Below, piece by piece: positions 1 through 7,979 of a stretch of 64,000 bases of DNA (position 1 is its first letter; every line of letters starts with the position of its first letter). This DNA comes from Evansella alkalicola. GTDB lineage: Bacteria; Bacillota; Bacilli; Bacillales; Salisediminibacteriaceae. Location of the stretch: positions 1 through 64,000 of the forward strand of contig NZ_JAHQCR010000016.1 of NCBI RefSeq assembly GCF_019042735.1, in the 5' to 3' direction. A program made the position numbers and the translations under genes. The notes beneath the pieces were generated by a model. That model was given only the letters and a program-made list of their open reading frames with translations. It was not told where the DNA came from and searched no databases.

Positions 1-1
1 G

Positions 2-30
2 GTAGTGTCAAAAGTTCTATGAAAAAATAG
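2..30. repeat. Left terminal inverted repeat of the insertion sequence
   Basis: The 29 bases align without gaps to the reverse complement of 1802-1830. The outer part is nearly identical (both contain the block GTCAAAA) and mismatches increase toward the inside. The exact outer boundary is uncertain by a few bases because the window starts here. Confidence 0.75.
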
Positions 31-80
31 ACCAACATGAGATGGTTATTATTTTTTTGAGAGGGAGGCTGCCGCAATCG

Positions 81-205
81 CTCTTGACAAACACACCAAT
101 GGTTTGAGAGTTGCTTATCAAGGGCGAAGGGGACAAAAGAAGGCATGCCAAATAAGCCCTTGGTGTTTCCATTTTAAACCATTGGTAAGTTCGGTTTGTC
201 AAGAG
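81..205. repeat. Nested inverted repeats downstream of the transposase
   Basis: Between the left terminal repeat and the transposase stop lie two nested perfect inverted repeats: CTCTTGACAAAC (81-92) with GTTTGTCAAGAG (194-205), and CCAATGGTTT (96-105) with AAACCATTGG (176-185). Together they can form a long imperfect stem of about 125 nt. No protein is supported here; the short minus-strand frame across it lacks family features. It may act as a terminator or as a structural part of the element end. Confidence 0.6.
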
Positions 206-249
206 TTCGCTTCGCCGATCGCTAGTTCCAGGGCTCTGCTAAACAAAAG

Positions 250-1689
250 TTAGTCTTGTTGCTCTGCTAGCCATTCTTGTGCCATATATATTAGCCTTGT
301 CCACCTTGCTGGCATGTGGGGAAGCTTCTCTAGCTCAGGGATCATCACAGGGACTCTACCTTCAATTGAGGAGTGTGGTCTTAGAAAGTTAAAGTACGCC
401 ACGAATAGAGTCACATAGGAAACAGATCCTTGATTGGAACCAAAACCATGCGTGGAACGATAGTTCCCTTTGAATGTCCTATTGAGTCTCTCAATAATTT
501 GTTTAAGTGGCCTGAATTCCCTGGATACGTCATCTTCGTTGGTCAAACCAATGACCTGCTTCACATCAAATGAGATGTTGTGTTGGGCAAAGAAGTGTTG
601 AGCCAACAGATAGATAGGGTTTCCATCAACGACAAAGGTTAAGTCTTTAGGTATTTCTTTTAGTTTAATGAGTACTTCATCGATAGCTCGTATAGCCGAT
701 GGTGTATCTCGATTAGGTGAGACAGGATAAGACAGGATGATCTTCTTCACCGCATCAAAAAAGAAAAAGATATAATGCCAACGACCATTGACGCGGATGT
801 ATGTTTCATCACCGCAAAATTGGTCTGATAGCTCATAAGGATAATGATCTACAAAAGGCTTAAGGTACAAAGCAGCACTGTTCTCGTAATTTAAAATGGT
901 TTGATGGGAAATAGATACTCCATGTATATCTTTCATGATGGCTGCCGTCCTGCGAGCAGAAAGCCCATAGTTAACGTGATAAGTTAAAATAAGTCCTAAT
1001 GTATGTGGAGACACATACAGCCTGGTTAAATCTACTTTAGGCTTTTGTGGCGAGTGTTTAGCTAAAGGTTGATAATCTATTCGAAATTGACGGAAGATAT
1101 AGCGCATCTTGAAAGCTTGTGGGTCCTGCTCAAATTGCTTTTTCTCTCTTTTAGATAAGCCTTTCAAGTTCCTTTGATAGTAAGTACAGTTATCATTTTT
1201 ACACTTGTAAACATCAAAGTCTTTTCTTTCCTTCACTTTTTCTAGTGAAAAAGAACAGTGGGGACACTTGAGGACAGCTTCTTTCAGATACCGGTTCTTT
1301 TCACTGAAAAGGCACGTACACACCTTACATTGATATTGTCCTTTCGCTCCATTATTTGCGTATAAATACTCAGATGGAGCACCACACTTTGGACATTTTA
1401 TCGTTGTAGGAACAGGTGTAGAATTCACATGTCTTCTCACCGGTTTTAGTACTTTACCTTTAGCTATTTTATGCTCTTGTAACAGTACCTTATAGTTTAG
1501 CTTTTCAAAGGTTTCGACGATCGGAAGGTCGTCTACCTGAAGTTTCCGATAAGGTTTATTTACAGGAGTCTCTGTAGACTTTGGCTTATCAAACATGCTT
1601 TTACCAATAAGTAGAGTGAGTAAAGTCTTAATTATTTCTTCTTGATATTTTATAAATGTAAGTAAATAGGTTATAATTTGAGGGTACAA
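250..1689 (-). CDS. DDE-type transposase of the insertion sequence
   Basis: The 479-aa protein catalyses transposition of the surrounding element. The N-terminal half carries CxxC zinc-binding pairs (Cys99/102, 121/124, 142/145, 163/168), followed by a helix-turn-helix-like stretch near residues 235-275. The integrase-type core has a GDETYIRV block with Asp294, a VVDGNP block with Asp355, and Glu400 in an IERLNRTFKG block, a plausible DDE triad. The start is TTG, chosen because AAGGAAGTG on the minus strand lies about 8 nt upstream. The frame is uninterrupted and spans nearly the whole element, so the gene looks functional. The core resembles IS6-like transposases; the zinc-finger extension sets it apart. 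Confidence 0.85.
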   Translation of the reverse strand: MYPQIITYLLTFIKYQEEIIKTLLTLLIGKSMFDKPKSTETPVNKPYRKLQVDDLPIVETFEKLNYKVLLQEHKIAKGKVLKPVRRHVNSTPVPTTIKCPKCGAPSEYLYANNGAKGQYQCKVCTCLFSEKNRYLKEAVLKCPHCSFSLEKVKERKDFDVYKCKNDNCTYYQRNLKGLSKREKKQFEQDPQAFKMRYIFRQFRIDYQPLAKHSPQKPKVDLTRLYVSPHTLGLILTYHVNYGLSARRTAAIMKDIHGVSISHQTILNYENSAALYLKPFVDHYPYELSDQFCGDETYIRVNGRWHYIFFFFDAVKKIILSYPVSPNRDTPSAIRAIDEVLIKLKEIPKDLTFVVDGNPIYLLAQHFFAQHNISFDVKQVIGLTNEDDVSREFRPLKQIIERLNRTFKGNYRSTHGFGSNQGSVSYVTLFVAYFNFLRPHSSIEGRVPVMIPELEKLPHMPARWTRLIYMAQEWLAEQQD

Positions 1690-1801
1690 CTTTTGTCACT
1701 TCCTTTTCTGGAATTGGGTGTGTGGTAACCTCAATTATCTACAGAAATCAGGGGGTGGCAATTTTTTTGCTCAAAAACCCTCACATATTAAGATTAATAG
1801 C

Positions 1802-1830
1802 CTATTTTCTATAAAAAGTTTTGACAATAC
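1802..1830. repeat. Right terminal inverted repeat of the insertion sequence
   Basis: This is the partner of the repeat at 2-30. It contains an outward-facing TTGACA at 1821-1826, a potential -35 element for the gene behind it. The sequence 17 bp further on is G-rich and has no -10 box, so no complete outward promoter is visible. Confidence 0.75.
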
Positions 1831-1854
1831 GACCATGAAAATGGGGGGAGAATG

Positions 1855-2328
1855 ATGAAAGATCAAATTCAGGTTACAACAGATTGGGATACAATTGCTT
1901 CATTAAATAAAAGTGTTCAAGAATTACATGTGAAGTTATATCCTAATCGTTTTAAGGAATATAACGAGAAGGAAATTAGGGGTTTCTTTAAACAAATGAT
2001 TCACAACCCTAACTATCTTTTCTTGATTGTAATGGAAAACGGCGTCAGTATCGGTTATGCATGGATTGAATTACTTAACCATCCTGGAACTCCTTTTACA
2101 AAAGCCCATCAGGCTGTATATGTGCATCAAATTAGCATCATTAAACAGCATCAGGGTAAAGGATATGGAACAAGTTTAATGAAAAAAATTTATGAGATTG
2201 CAATAAGTAAGGGAATAGACCTAATAGAATTAGATTACTGGATTGGAAATGTCGAGGCGCAGGATTTTTATAAGAAACAAGGATTTGTAAAATACCGCGA
2301 ATTTGTCTACAAGAATCTCCGTATTTAG
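1855..2328 (+). CDS. GNAT family N-acetyltransferase
   Basis: This 157-aa protein has a GNAT fold. The acetyl-CoA pyrophosphate-binding motif QGKGYG follows a beta strand of the form VYVHQISI, and the C-terminal NxxAxxFYxxxGF signature (NVEAQDFYKKQGF) is clear. The acceptor substrate cannot be told. ATG 1855 is preferred over the adjacent in-frame ATG 1852 because the SD GGGGGGAG (1843-1850) is very close. The end of the insertion sequence lies about 24 bp upstream, so the native promoter was probably displaced. The gene is convergent with the DUF1128 gene, and the two share a terminator. Confidence 0.85.
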   Translation: MKDQIQVTTDWDTIASLNKSVQELHVKLYPNRFKEYNEKEIRGFFKQMIHNPNYLFLIVMENGVSIGYAWIELLNHPGTPFTKAHQAVYVHQISIIKQHQGKGYGTSLMKKIYEIAISKGIDLIELDYWIGNVEAQDFYKKQGFVKYREFVYKNLRI

Positions 2329-2413
2329 CTAACTTTTGTCGACTTATGCGCTTACCGAGGAAATAATTCATTATTTCTTTGAAATATTCTTCATTTTTAT
2401 TAAAGAAAAAAAG

Positions 2414-2443
2414 GACTGGGACAATGTATTAATTGCTCCAGTC
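2414..2443. terminator. Bidirectional terminator between convergent genes
   Basis: A 12-bp stem with one mismatch and one G-T pair joins GACTGG (2414-2419) and CCAGTC (2438-2443) with further pairing inside. An A-rich run at 2401-2412 gives a U-tract for minus-strand transcripts, so it fits best as the terminator of the DUF1128 gene, and it can also stop the acetyltransferase transcript. Confidence 0.75.
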
Positions 2444-2456
2444 TCTTAGTCAAATA

Positions 2457-2687
2457 TTATTCCACTCGGTCTCGTAAGCTACCTAGCTCTGAGACAATAG
2501 CGTCCATCTCACTTACGCTGAAGTTAGACTTTTTCATTACCATAGAATGAAGTTCCTCCACATCGTCAAAACGATCAAGGGAATAATGGTCAGCTTTCAT
2601 TGCCCCACCATTTACAATGCGAAGTTTTGTTTTTATTTCTTCAATCATTGCGTTTAGATTTTCTCGTGATTTTTCCTGTGTACCCAT
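2457..2687 (-). CDS. DUF1128 / UPF0435 family protein (YfkK-like)
   Basis: This 76-aa protein of unknown function resembles the UPF0435 (DUF1128) family of Bacillales. The pattern is an N-terminal helix of the form ENLNAMIEEIKTKLRIVN, a central YSLDRFDDVEELHSMV segment and a C-terminal SEMDAIVSELGSLRD helix. The start at 2687 is chosen because AAGGGGTG stands at proper spacing before that ATG; a 22-residue upstream extension in the same frame looks spurious. It faces away from smc. Function is not known. Confidence 0.75.
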   Translation of the reverse strand: MGTQEKSRENLNAMIEEIKTKLRIVNGGAMKADHYSLDRFDDVEELHSMVMKKSNFSVSEMDAIVSELGSLRDRVE

Positions 2688-2823
2688 TGAAACACCCCTT
2701 CTTTGGCTATTTTCTAATGATGAATAATTAATATAGATGTAATTATAAATCATGAAAACAGCAAATAGTTACTATTTATTGTAACACGTCGAAAGAAAAA
2801 CACCAGTCCTGTCATAATCCCGT

Positions 2824-2852
2824 TTAATATGACAACACCTTTATGGTAAAAT
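2824..2852 (+). promoter_or_regulatory. Probable sigma-A promoter for smc-ftsY
   Basis: TTAATA (2824-2829), a 17-bp spacer and TAAAAT (2847-2852), with TG one base before the -10 (extended -10). It lies about 60 bp before the smc start. The -35 box is only a moderate match. Confidence 0.5.
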
Positions 2853-2912
2853 GAACAAGTTAAGAAAAAATGTATAATATTTTTTGAAAGATATTAATAG
2901 AGGTGAATGATA

Positions 2913-5900
2913 TTGTTCCTTAAACGACTGGACCTCGTAGGCTTTAAATCCTTTGCAGACAGGCTGTCCATTGACTTTGTATCTGGAGTAACCGCAGTAG
3001 TAGGTCCTAATGGCAGTGGTAAAAGTAATATTTCAGATGCAATACGATGGGTACTTGGTGAGCAATCAGCTAAGAACCTCCGCGGAGCAAAGATGGAGGA
3101 CATTATTTTTTCTGGGAGTGAATCCCGTGCTCCTTTAAACATGGCTGAAATAACCCTTGTGTTAGACAATGAAGATCAGCATCTATCCATTGATTACAGT
3201 GAAGTTGCTGTGACACGAAGGGTTTACAGATCTGGTGATAGTGAATATCTAATTAATAAACAGCCATGTCGCTTAAAAGACATTGTAGATTTGTTCATGG
3301 ATTCAGGCTTAGGAAAAGAAGCTTTTTCCATTATTGGACAAGGTCGTGTAGAAGAGATCTTAAGCAGTAAATCTGAGGAGCGCCGTTCTATTTTTGAGGA
3401 GGCAGCAGGTGTTTTAAAATATAAGCATCGTAAGTTGAAATCTGAAAAAAAGTTGGATGATACGCAGGATAACTTAAATAGAGTAAAAGACATTCTATAT
3501 GAATTGGAAACACAAGTAGAGCCACTTAAGGAACAGGCTTCAGTGGCGAAGGAGTATTTAGAAAAAAAGAGTGAGTTGAAGGAGTTTGAAGTAGGTGTTC
3601 TTGCAAAGGAGATTGAACAACTTCATGTAAAATGGAGCGAAGAAAAAGAACAATTGGAATTACTTCAGGATAAAGAAAGTGGTTATCAAGCTACAGTGAA
3701 AAAAAGGGAAGCTGAGCTTGAAAGACTAAGGTCTGATATGAATCTAATTGATGAATCAATTAATGATTTACAAGACATCTTGCTAAAAACTAGTGAAGAA
3801 TTAGAAAAGCAGGAAGGTCAGAAGGAAGTTTGGAAAGAACGGAAGAAGAACTTTTCACAGCACAAAGAGCAATACCTAGAGGAAATTACAGAGTTGAAAC
3901 AGCAAAAGGAACAGTTATCCGAGGAACTACAGGAACAAATGGAGCAGCTGAGAATCTTTAAAGAGAAGACGAGGTCTACACGCCAACAACTGGTTGATCA
4001 TCAAAGTAAGCTTGAAGAATTAGAGCAGAATACTGTAGACAGATTAGAGCAGTTAAAGTCTGATTATATCGAGTGGCTAAATGAAAAGGCAACGCAGCAA
4101 AATGAGTCAAGATATATTGAAGAACAATTATCGAAGCAACGAGAAAAGCGGCAACGTCTTGAGCGTGATAACAGAGAGGTAATTGAAAAAAGAGATGATA
4201 TCAATGAAAGTCTTGCAGTTGCACGTGAGGAATGGACTGATGCGAAGCAATTAATAAATGATAAGCTTCAAGCATATCAAGACAAAAAAAGGTTATTAGA
4301 AAAAGAAGAGGGACAAGCCCAGAAAAAAGAGACTTTACTTTATGAAGCGTATCGTCATGTGCAACAACTAAAATCTCGAAAAGAAGTACTAGAAGAAATG
4401 CAAAATGAGTATTCTGGCTTTTTTCAAGGGGTTAAAGAAATATTAAAAGAGCGTGACCGCCAGTTCAAAGAGATAAAAGGGGCAGTTGCGGAGTTAGTAC
4501 ACGTACCGAAGGAATATGAAAATGCAATCGATATTGCTTTAGGAGCGGCACAACAGCACGTTGTTGTAGAGAATGAACAAACTGGAAGAAAAGCTATTCA
4601 GTTTTTAAAACAACGAAAGTTAGGTCGTGCGACTTTCCTTCCAATGGACGTAATAAAGCCTAGAAATATCCCTTCTGCTGATTTAAATCTAGTGCGACAA
4701 CAGAATGGCTTTATTGGAATGGCAAAGGATTTAGTGAAGTTTGATGGTCAATTTGATCAAGTAATGTCACACCTCCTTGGAAACATTATCATTGCAAAAG
4801 ATATGAAGTCAGCGAATGATCTGGCAAGAGCAGCAAGGTACCGTTTTAGAGTAGTAACCTTAGATGGGGATGTTATTAATCCTGGTGGTGCTATGACAGG
4901 TGGAAGTATGAAGCAAAAGCAGAGTCAAATTTTGGGCAGACAACAGGAACTAGAACGAGTGACAAGTAAACTTGTTCAACTTGAGCGTGATTCTGATACA
5001 TTACAAGGTGATGTTTCATCTTCTAAAGATCAAATAAGGTTATTGCAAGAGCAAATTCGTGTTTTACAGCAAGAGGGAGAGCAGATACGAGAGGAAGAAC
5101 AGTTAAAGAAGTCAAGGTTAAATGAGCTTGAGCTTGCGGCAGGAAATGTCAACGAACGTTTGAAGTTATATGATATGGAGAAAAATGAGTTTGTAGCTGA
5201 GCTTCACGAAAAAGAAAACAGATTAAAGGTTTTAGCTGATTCAATTAAGCTGTGTGAAGAAAAAATAGTAGCCTTGGACGATAAAATTAAAAAGCTTTCG
5301 AGACAACAGGAAGATGAAAAAACAACAAAAGAAACACTTTCTTCCCAAATAACTGAAACTAAAATTCAATTAGCCAAGGAAGAGGAACAGTTACATTACT
5401 CACAAGAAAACTATAGACGAATAGAGAAGTCTTTAGAGAATGTATCGAAAACATTAGAGTTAAAAGAAAATGAATACTTCCAGTTGGAGCGGGAAATGTC
5501 TTCTCAATCAGAGGACGCGGATACGATTGATACGGTTATTGAGAGGCGTCGCACTGAGAAGGATCAAACAATAAACCTTATTTCCAAACGTCGTTCAGAG
5601 CGACTTGCTATTCAGCAGGAGCATGATGATGGGGAAAGGGAGCTCAAAGAGCATAAGAGACAGCTTAAATTTGTTTCCTCCTCTCTTCATGAGACAGAAG
5701 TGAGGGTTAATCGTTTAGATGTAGATTTAGACAATCGATTAAACAAGCTAGAAGGAGAATATGAATTATCATTCGAAGCAGCAAAGTCTCAATACCCTCT
5801 TCATGTTGAACTAGAGGAAGGTAGGAAAAAAGTAAAGCTCATAAAAATGGCAATTGATGAGTTAGGGTCTGTCAATGTCGGCGCCATAGAAGAATATGAC

Positions 5901-6482
5901 AGAGTGAAGGAACGCTTCGAGTTTTTAACAGAACAAAAACAAGATTTAGAGGACGCGAAGGCAACCTTACATCAGGTCATTTCTGAAATGGATGAGGAGA
6001 TGACAAAACGTTTTAAAGAAACTTTTGAACAGATCCAATCGCACTTTCACGAAGTATTTAAAGAGCTATTTGGTGGTGGCCAGGCTGACCTTATTTTATC
6101 AAACCCTGAAGACCTCCTAAATACAGGAGTTGAAATTGTGGCTCAGCCTCCAGGTAAGAAGTTGCAGCATCTTGCACTATTATCAGGGGGAGAGCGCGCT
6201 TTAACTGCTATTGCCTTATTGTTTTCCATATTAAAAGTTCGCCCAGTACCTTTCTGTGTCCTTGATGAGGTGGAAGCAGCTTTAGATGAGGCAAATGTCG
6301 TTCGATTCGCCCAGTACTTGAAGGATTTTAGTCATGAAACGCAATTCATTGTCGTTACACACAGAAAAGGCACGATGGAAGAAGCAGACGTTCTTTATGG
6401 TGTAACCATGCAAGAATCTGGTGTATCTAAACTCATGTCCGTAAGATTGGAAGAGAGTAAAGAGTTAGTTGGAGTAAAATAA
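2913..6482 (+). CDS. smc: Chromosome partition protein SMC
   Basis: This 1189-aa ATPase, with ScpA and ScpB, forms the bacterial condensin that organises and segregates the nucleoid. Visible parts in order: N-terminal head with Walker A GPNGSGKS (Lys37), long coiled coil, hinge around residues 500-670 with GGAMTGGS, second coiled coil, and C-terminal head with the ABC signature LSGGERAL and Walker B VLDEVEAALDEAN. TTG 2913 is preferred to ATG 2907: AGGTGA at 2901-2906 abuts the ATG but is properly spaced for TTG, and the resulting MFLKRLD matches the family N-terminus. ftsY follows 29 bp later. The usual upstream gene rnc is absent here. Confidence 0.97.
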   Translation: MFLKRLDLVGFKSFADRLSIDFVSGVTAVVGPNGSGKSNISDAIRWVLGEQSAKNLRGAKMEDIIFSGSESRAPLNMAEITLVLDNEDQHLSIDYSEVAVTRRVYRSGDSEYLINKQPCRLKDIVDLFMDSGLGKEAFSIIGQGRVEEILSSKSEERRSIFEEAAGVLKYKHRKLKSEKKLDDTQDNLNRVKDILYELETQVEPLKEQASVAKEYLEKKSELKEFEVGVLAKEIEQLHVKWSEEKEQLELLQDKESGYQATVKKREAELERLRSDMNLIDESINDLQDILLKTSEELEKQEGQKEVWKERKKNFSQHKEQYLEEITELKQQKEQLSEELQEQMEQLRIFKEKTRSTRQQLVDHQSKLEELEQNTVDRLEQLKSDYIEWLNEKATQQNESRYIEEQLSKQREKRQRLERDNREVIEKRDDINESLAVAREEWTDAKQLINDKLQAYQDKKRLLEKEEGQAQKKETLLYEAYRHVQQLKSRKEVLEEMQNEYSGFFQGVKEILKERDRQFKEIKGAVAELVHVPKEYENAIDIALGAAQQHVVVENEQTGRKAIQFLKQRKLGRATFLPMDVIKPRNIPSADLNLVRQQNGFIGMAKDLVKFDGQFDQVMSHLLGNIIIAKDMKSANDLARAARYRFRVVTLDGDVINPGGAMTGGSMKQKQSQILGRQQELERVTSKLVQLERDSDTLQGDVSSSKDQIRLLQEQIRVLQQEGEQIREEEQLKKSRLNELELAAGNVNERLKLYDMEKNEFVAELHEKENRLKVLADSIKLCEEKIVALDDKIKKLSRQQEDEKTTKETLSSQITETKIQLAKEEEQLHYSQENYRRIEKSLENVSKTLELKENEYFQLEREMSSQSEDADTIDTVIERRRTEKDQTINLISKRRSERLAIQQEHDDGERELKEHKRQLKFVSSSLHETEVRVNRLDVDLDNRLNKLEGEYELSFEAAKSQYPLHVELEEGRKKVKLIKMAIDELGSVNVGAIEEYDRVKERFEFLTEQKQDLEDAKATLHQVISEMDEEMTKRFKETFEQIQSHFHEVFKELFGGGQADLILSNPEDLLNTGVEIVAQPPGKKLQHLALLSGGERALTAIALLFSILKVRPVPFCVLDEVEAALDEANVVRFAQYLKDFSHETQFIVVTHRKGTMEEADVLYGVTMQESGVSKLMSVRLEESKELVGVK

Positions 6483-6511
6483 GTACCTATGAAAGAAGCG
6501 GAGGGTATCAA

Positions 6512-7510
6512 GTGAGTTTTTTTAAGAAACTAAAAGAAAAGATTACAGGTCAGACAGAGACAGTTACTGAAAAGTTTAAGGGCGGTCTTTCAAAAACGAG
6601 AGACTCTTTTGTAGGAAAAATGAATGACCTTGTAAAAAACTATAGAAAAGTAGATGAAGAATTTTTTGAAGAACTTGAAGAAATTTTAATATCTGCTGAT
6701 GTTGGTGTTCATACAGTGATGGACTTAATTGATGATTTAAAGGATGAAGCTAGAACAAGGAACATCAAAGAAGCAGTAGATATTCAACCTGTTATCTCGG
6801 AAAAACTAGCAGAACTGTTGCAAAAGTCTGAAGAGGAAACAGAATTGAATATCCAGGAAGATAGCCTAACTGTTATCTTGATGGTAGGAGTTAACGGCGT
6901 GGGGAAGACCACGACGATTGGAAAGCTTGCACACAAGTTCAAAGAGGATGGCAAAAATGTAGTGTTAGCTGCTGGCGATACTTTCCGAGCAGGTGCCATA
7001 GAACAGCTAGAAGTTTGGGGAGAGCGTGTTGGTGTAGATGTTATTAAACAACAGGCAGGCTCTGATCCAGCTGCAGTAATGTATGATGCCGTTCAAGCTG
7101 CTAAGTCTCGAAATGCAGATATCCTTCTATGTGATACAGCAGGAAGACTTCAAAATAAAGTTAATCTTATGAATGAATTAGAAAAGGTTAAACGAGTGAT
7201 CACTCGTGAAATTCCTGATGCACCACATGAAGTACTACTTGTACTAGATGCAACAACAGGTCAGAATGCTATGAGTCAAGCGAAAACGTTCGGTAAAGCA
7301 ACAGATGTTTCTGGTATCGTCCTTACAAAGCTCGATGGAACTGCAAAAGGTGGGATCGTACTTGCTATCCGTCATGAACTTGATATCCCAGTGAAGTTTG
7401 TTGGTCTTGGTGAGGGAATGGACGATTTACAAGAGTTTCAGGCTGATCAATATGTTCATGGCTTGTTTGCAGATGTATTAGAACAGGCTGAAGAAGCAGC
7501 TGAGAACTAA
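6512..7510 (+). CDS. ftsY: Signal recognition particle receptor FtsY
   Basis: This 332-aa SRP GTPase docks ribosome-SRP complexes at the membrane and works with Ffh, encoded just downstream. It has a short basic N-terminus, a helical N domain (about residues 35-110) and the G domain with GVNGVGKTTT (126-135), DTAGR and TKLDG motifs. There is no long acidic A domain, as usual in Bacillus. The start is GTG 6512 with GGAGGG upstream. It is probably co-transcribed with smc. Confidence 0.97.
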   Translation: MSFFKKLKEKITGQTETVTEKFKGGLSKTRDSFVGKMNDLVKNYRKVDEEFFEELEEILISADVGVHTVMDLIDDLKDEARTRNIKEAVDIQPVISEKLAELLQKSEEETELNIQEDSLTVILMVGVNGVGKTTTIGKLAHKFKEDGKNVVLAAGDTFRAGAIEQLEVWGERVGVDVIKQQAGSDPAAVMYDAVQAAKSRNADILLCDTAGRLQNKVNLMNELEKVKRVITREIPDAPHEVLLVLDATTGQNAMSQAKTFGKATDVSGIVLTKLDGTAKGGIVLAIRHELDIPVKFVGLGEGMDDLQEFQADQYVHGLFADVLEQAEEAAEN

Positions 7511-7565
7511 TTAGACTCCTGCAAATGCATGATTCTTATATTTTATATTACGTCAAGATAAAAAC

Positions 7566-7594
7566 TTGACACAGTTTGGGATCTCTTGTAGTAT
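7566..7594 (+). promoter_or_regulatory. Sigma-A promoter for ylxM-ffh
   Basis: A perfect TTGACA (7566-7571), a 17-bp spacer and TAGTAT (7589-7594) stand in the ftsY-ylxM gap, about 45 bp before the ylxM start. This suggests that ylxM-ffh can be transcribed separately from smc-ftsY. Confidence 0.7.
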
Positions 7595-7637
7595 TGTATG
7601 TTGTAAAGTGAATTTCCTTAACGAGGCGGTGAGACTC

Positions 7638-7967
7638 TTGATAGAAAAGACAATCCGCATGAATTATTTATATGATTTTTATCAGGCTCTTCTAACAGAA
7701 AAGCAAAATCAATATATGACAATGTACTATTTAGATGATTTGTCATTAGGTGAGATTGCTGAACAGTTTGATGTAAGTCGTCAGGCCGTTTATGACAATA
7801 TTAAACGGACAGAAGCTTTGTTAGAGGAATATGAAACGAAGCTCATGCTTCTTCGTAGATATGAAGAACGTCAAGCTTTAATTCAAAGACTGAAAACAGC
7901 AATTATGGAACAAGGAAGTCCCGATACAATGATCGAGATCGTAGAGGCACTCGAGAAACTGGAATAG
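7638..7967 (+). CDS. ylxM: YlxM/p13 family helix-turn-helix protein
   Basis: This 109-aa protein of the UPF0122 family is nearly always encoded before ffh and is linked to the SRP pathway. It has a sigma-70 region 4-like helix-turn-helix (LGEIAEQFDVSRQAVYDNIKR) followed by a helical tail. TTG 7638 is chosen because GAGGCGGTGA lies just upstream and the N-terminus IEKTIRMNYLYDFYQ matches the family; an in-frame GTG at 7629 is poorly spaced, and the longer extension would begin inside the promoter -35. ffh follows after 12 bp. Confidence 0.92.
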   Translation: MIEKTIRMNYLYDFYQALLTEKQNQYMTMYYLDDLSLGEIAEQFDVSRQAVYDNIKRTEALLEEYETKLMLLRRYEERQALIQRLKTAIMEQGSPDTMIEIVEALEKLE

Positions 7968-7979
7968 GGGGCAAAATGT

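Larger units (their letters stand above)
2..1830 (-). mobile_element. Complete insertion sequence with DDE transposase
   Basis: An element of about 1.83 kb is bounded by imperfect inverted repeats at 2-30 and 1802-1830 and carries one long transposase gene read on the minus strand. The left end coincides with the window edge, so a target-site duplication cannot be checked. The right end lies only about 24 bp before the acetyltransferase start. The catalytic core looks like the IS6/IS240-like DDE type, but the long zinc-finger N-terminus is unusual for IS6, so no family name is assigned. The reading frame is intact, so the copy may be active. Confidence 0.85.

Noticed and set aside
17..202. 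Minus-strand 61-codon frame at the left end of the insertion sequence
   Set aside because: It lies within the nested inverted repeats and has no family-like sequence.
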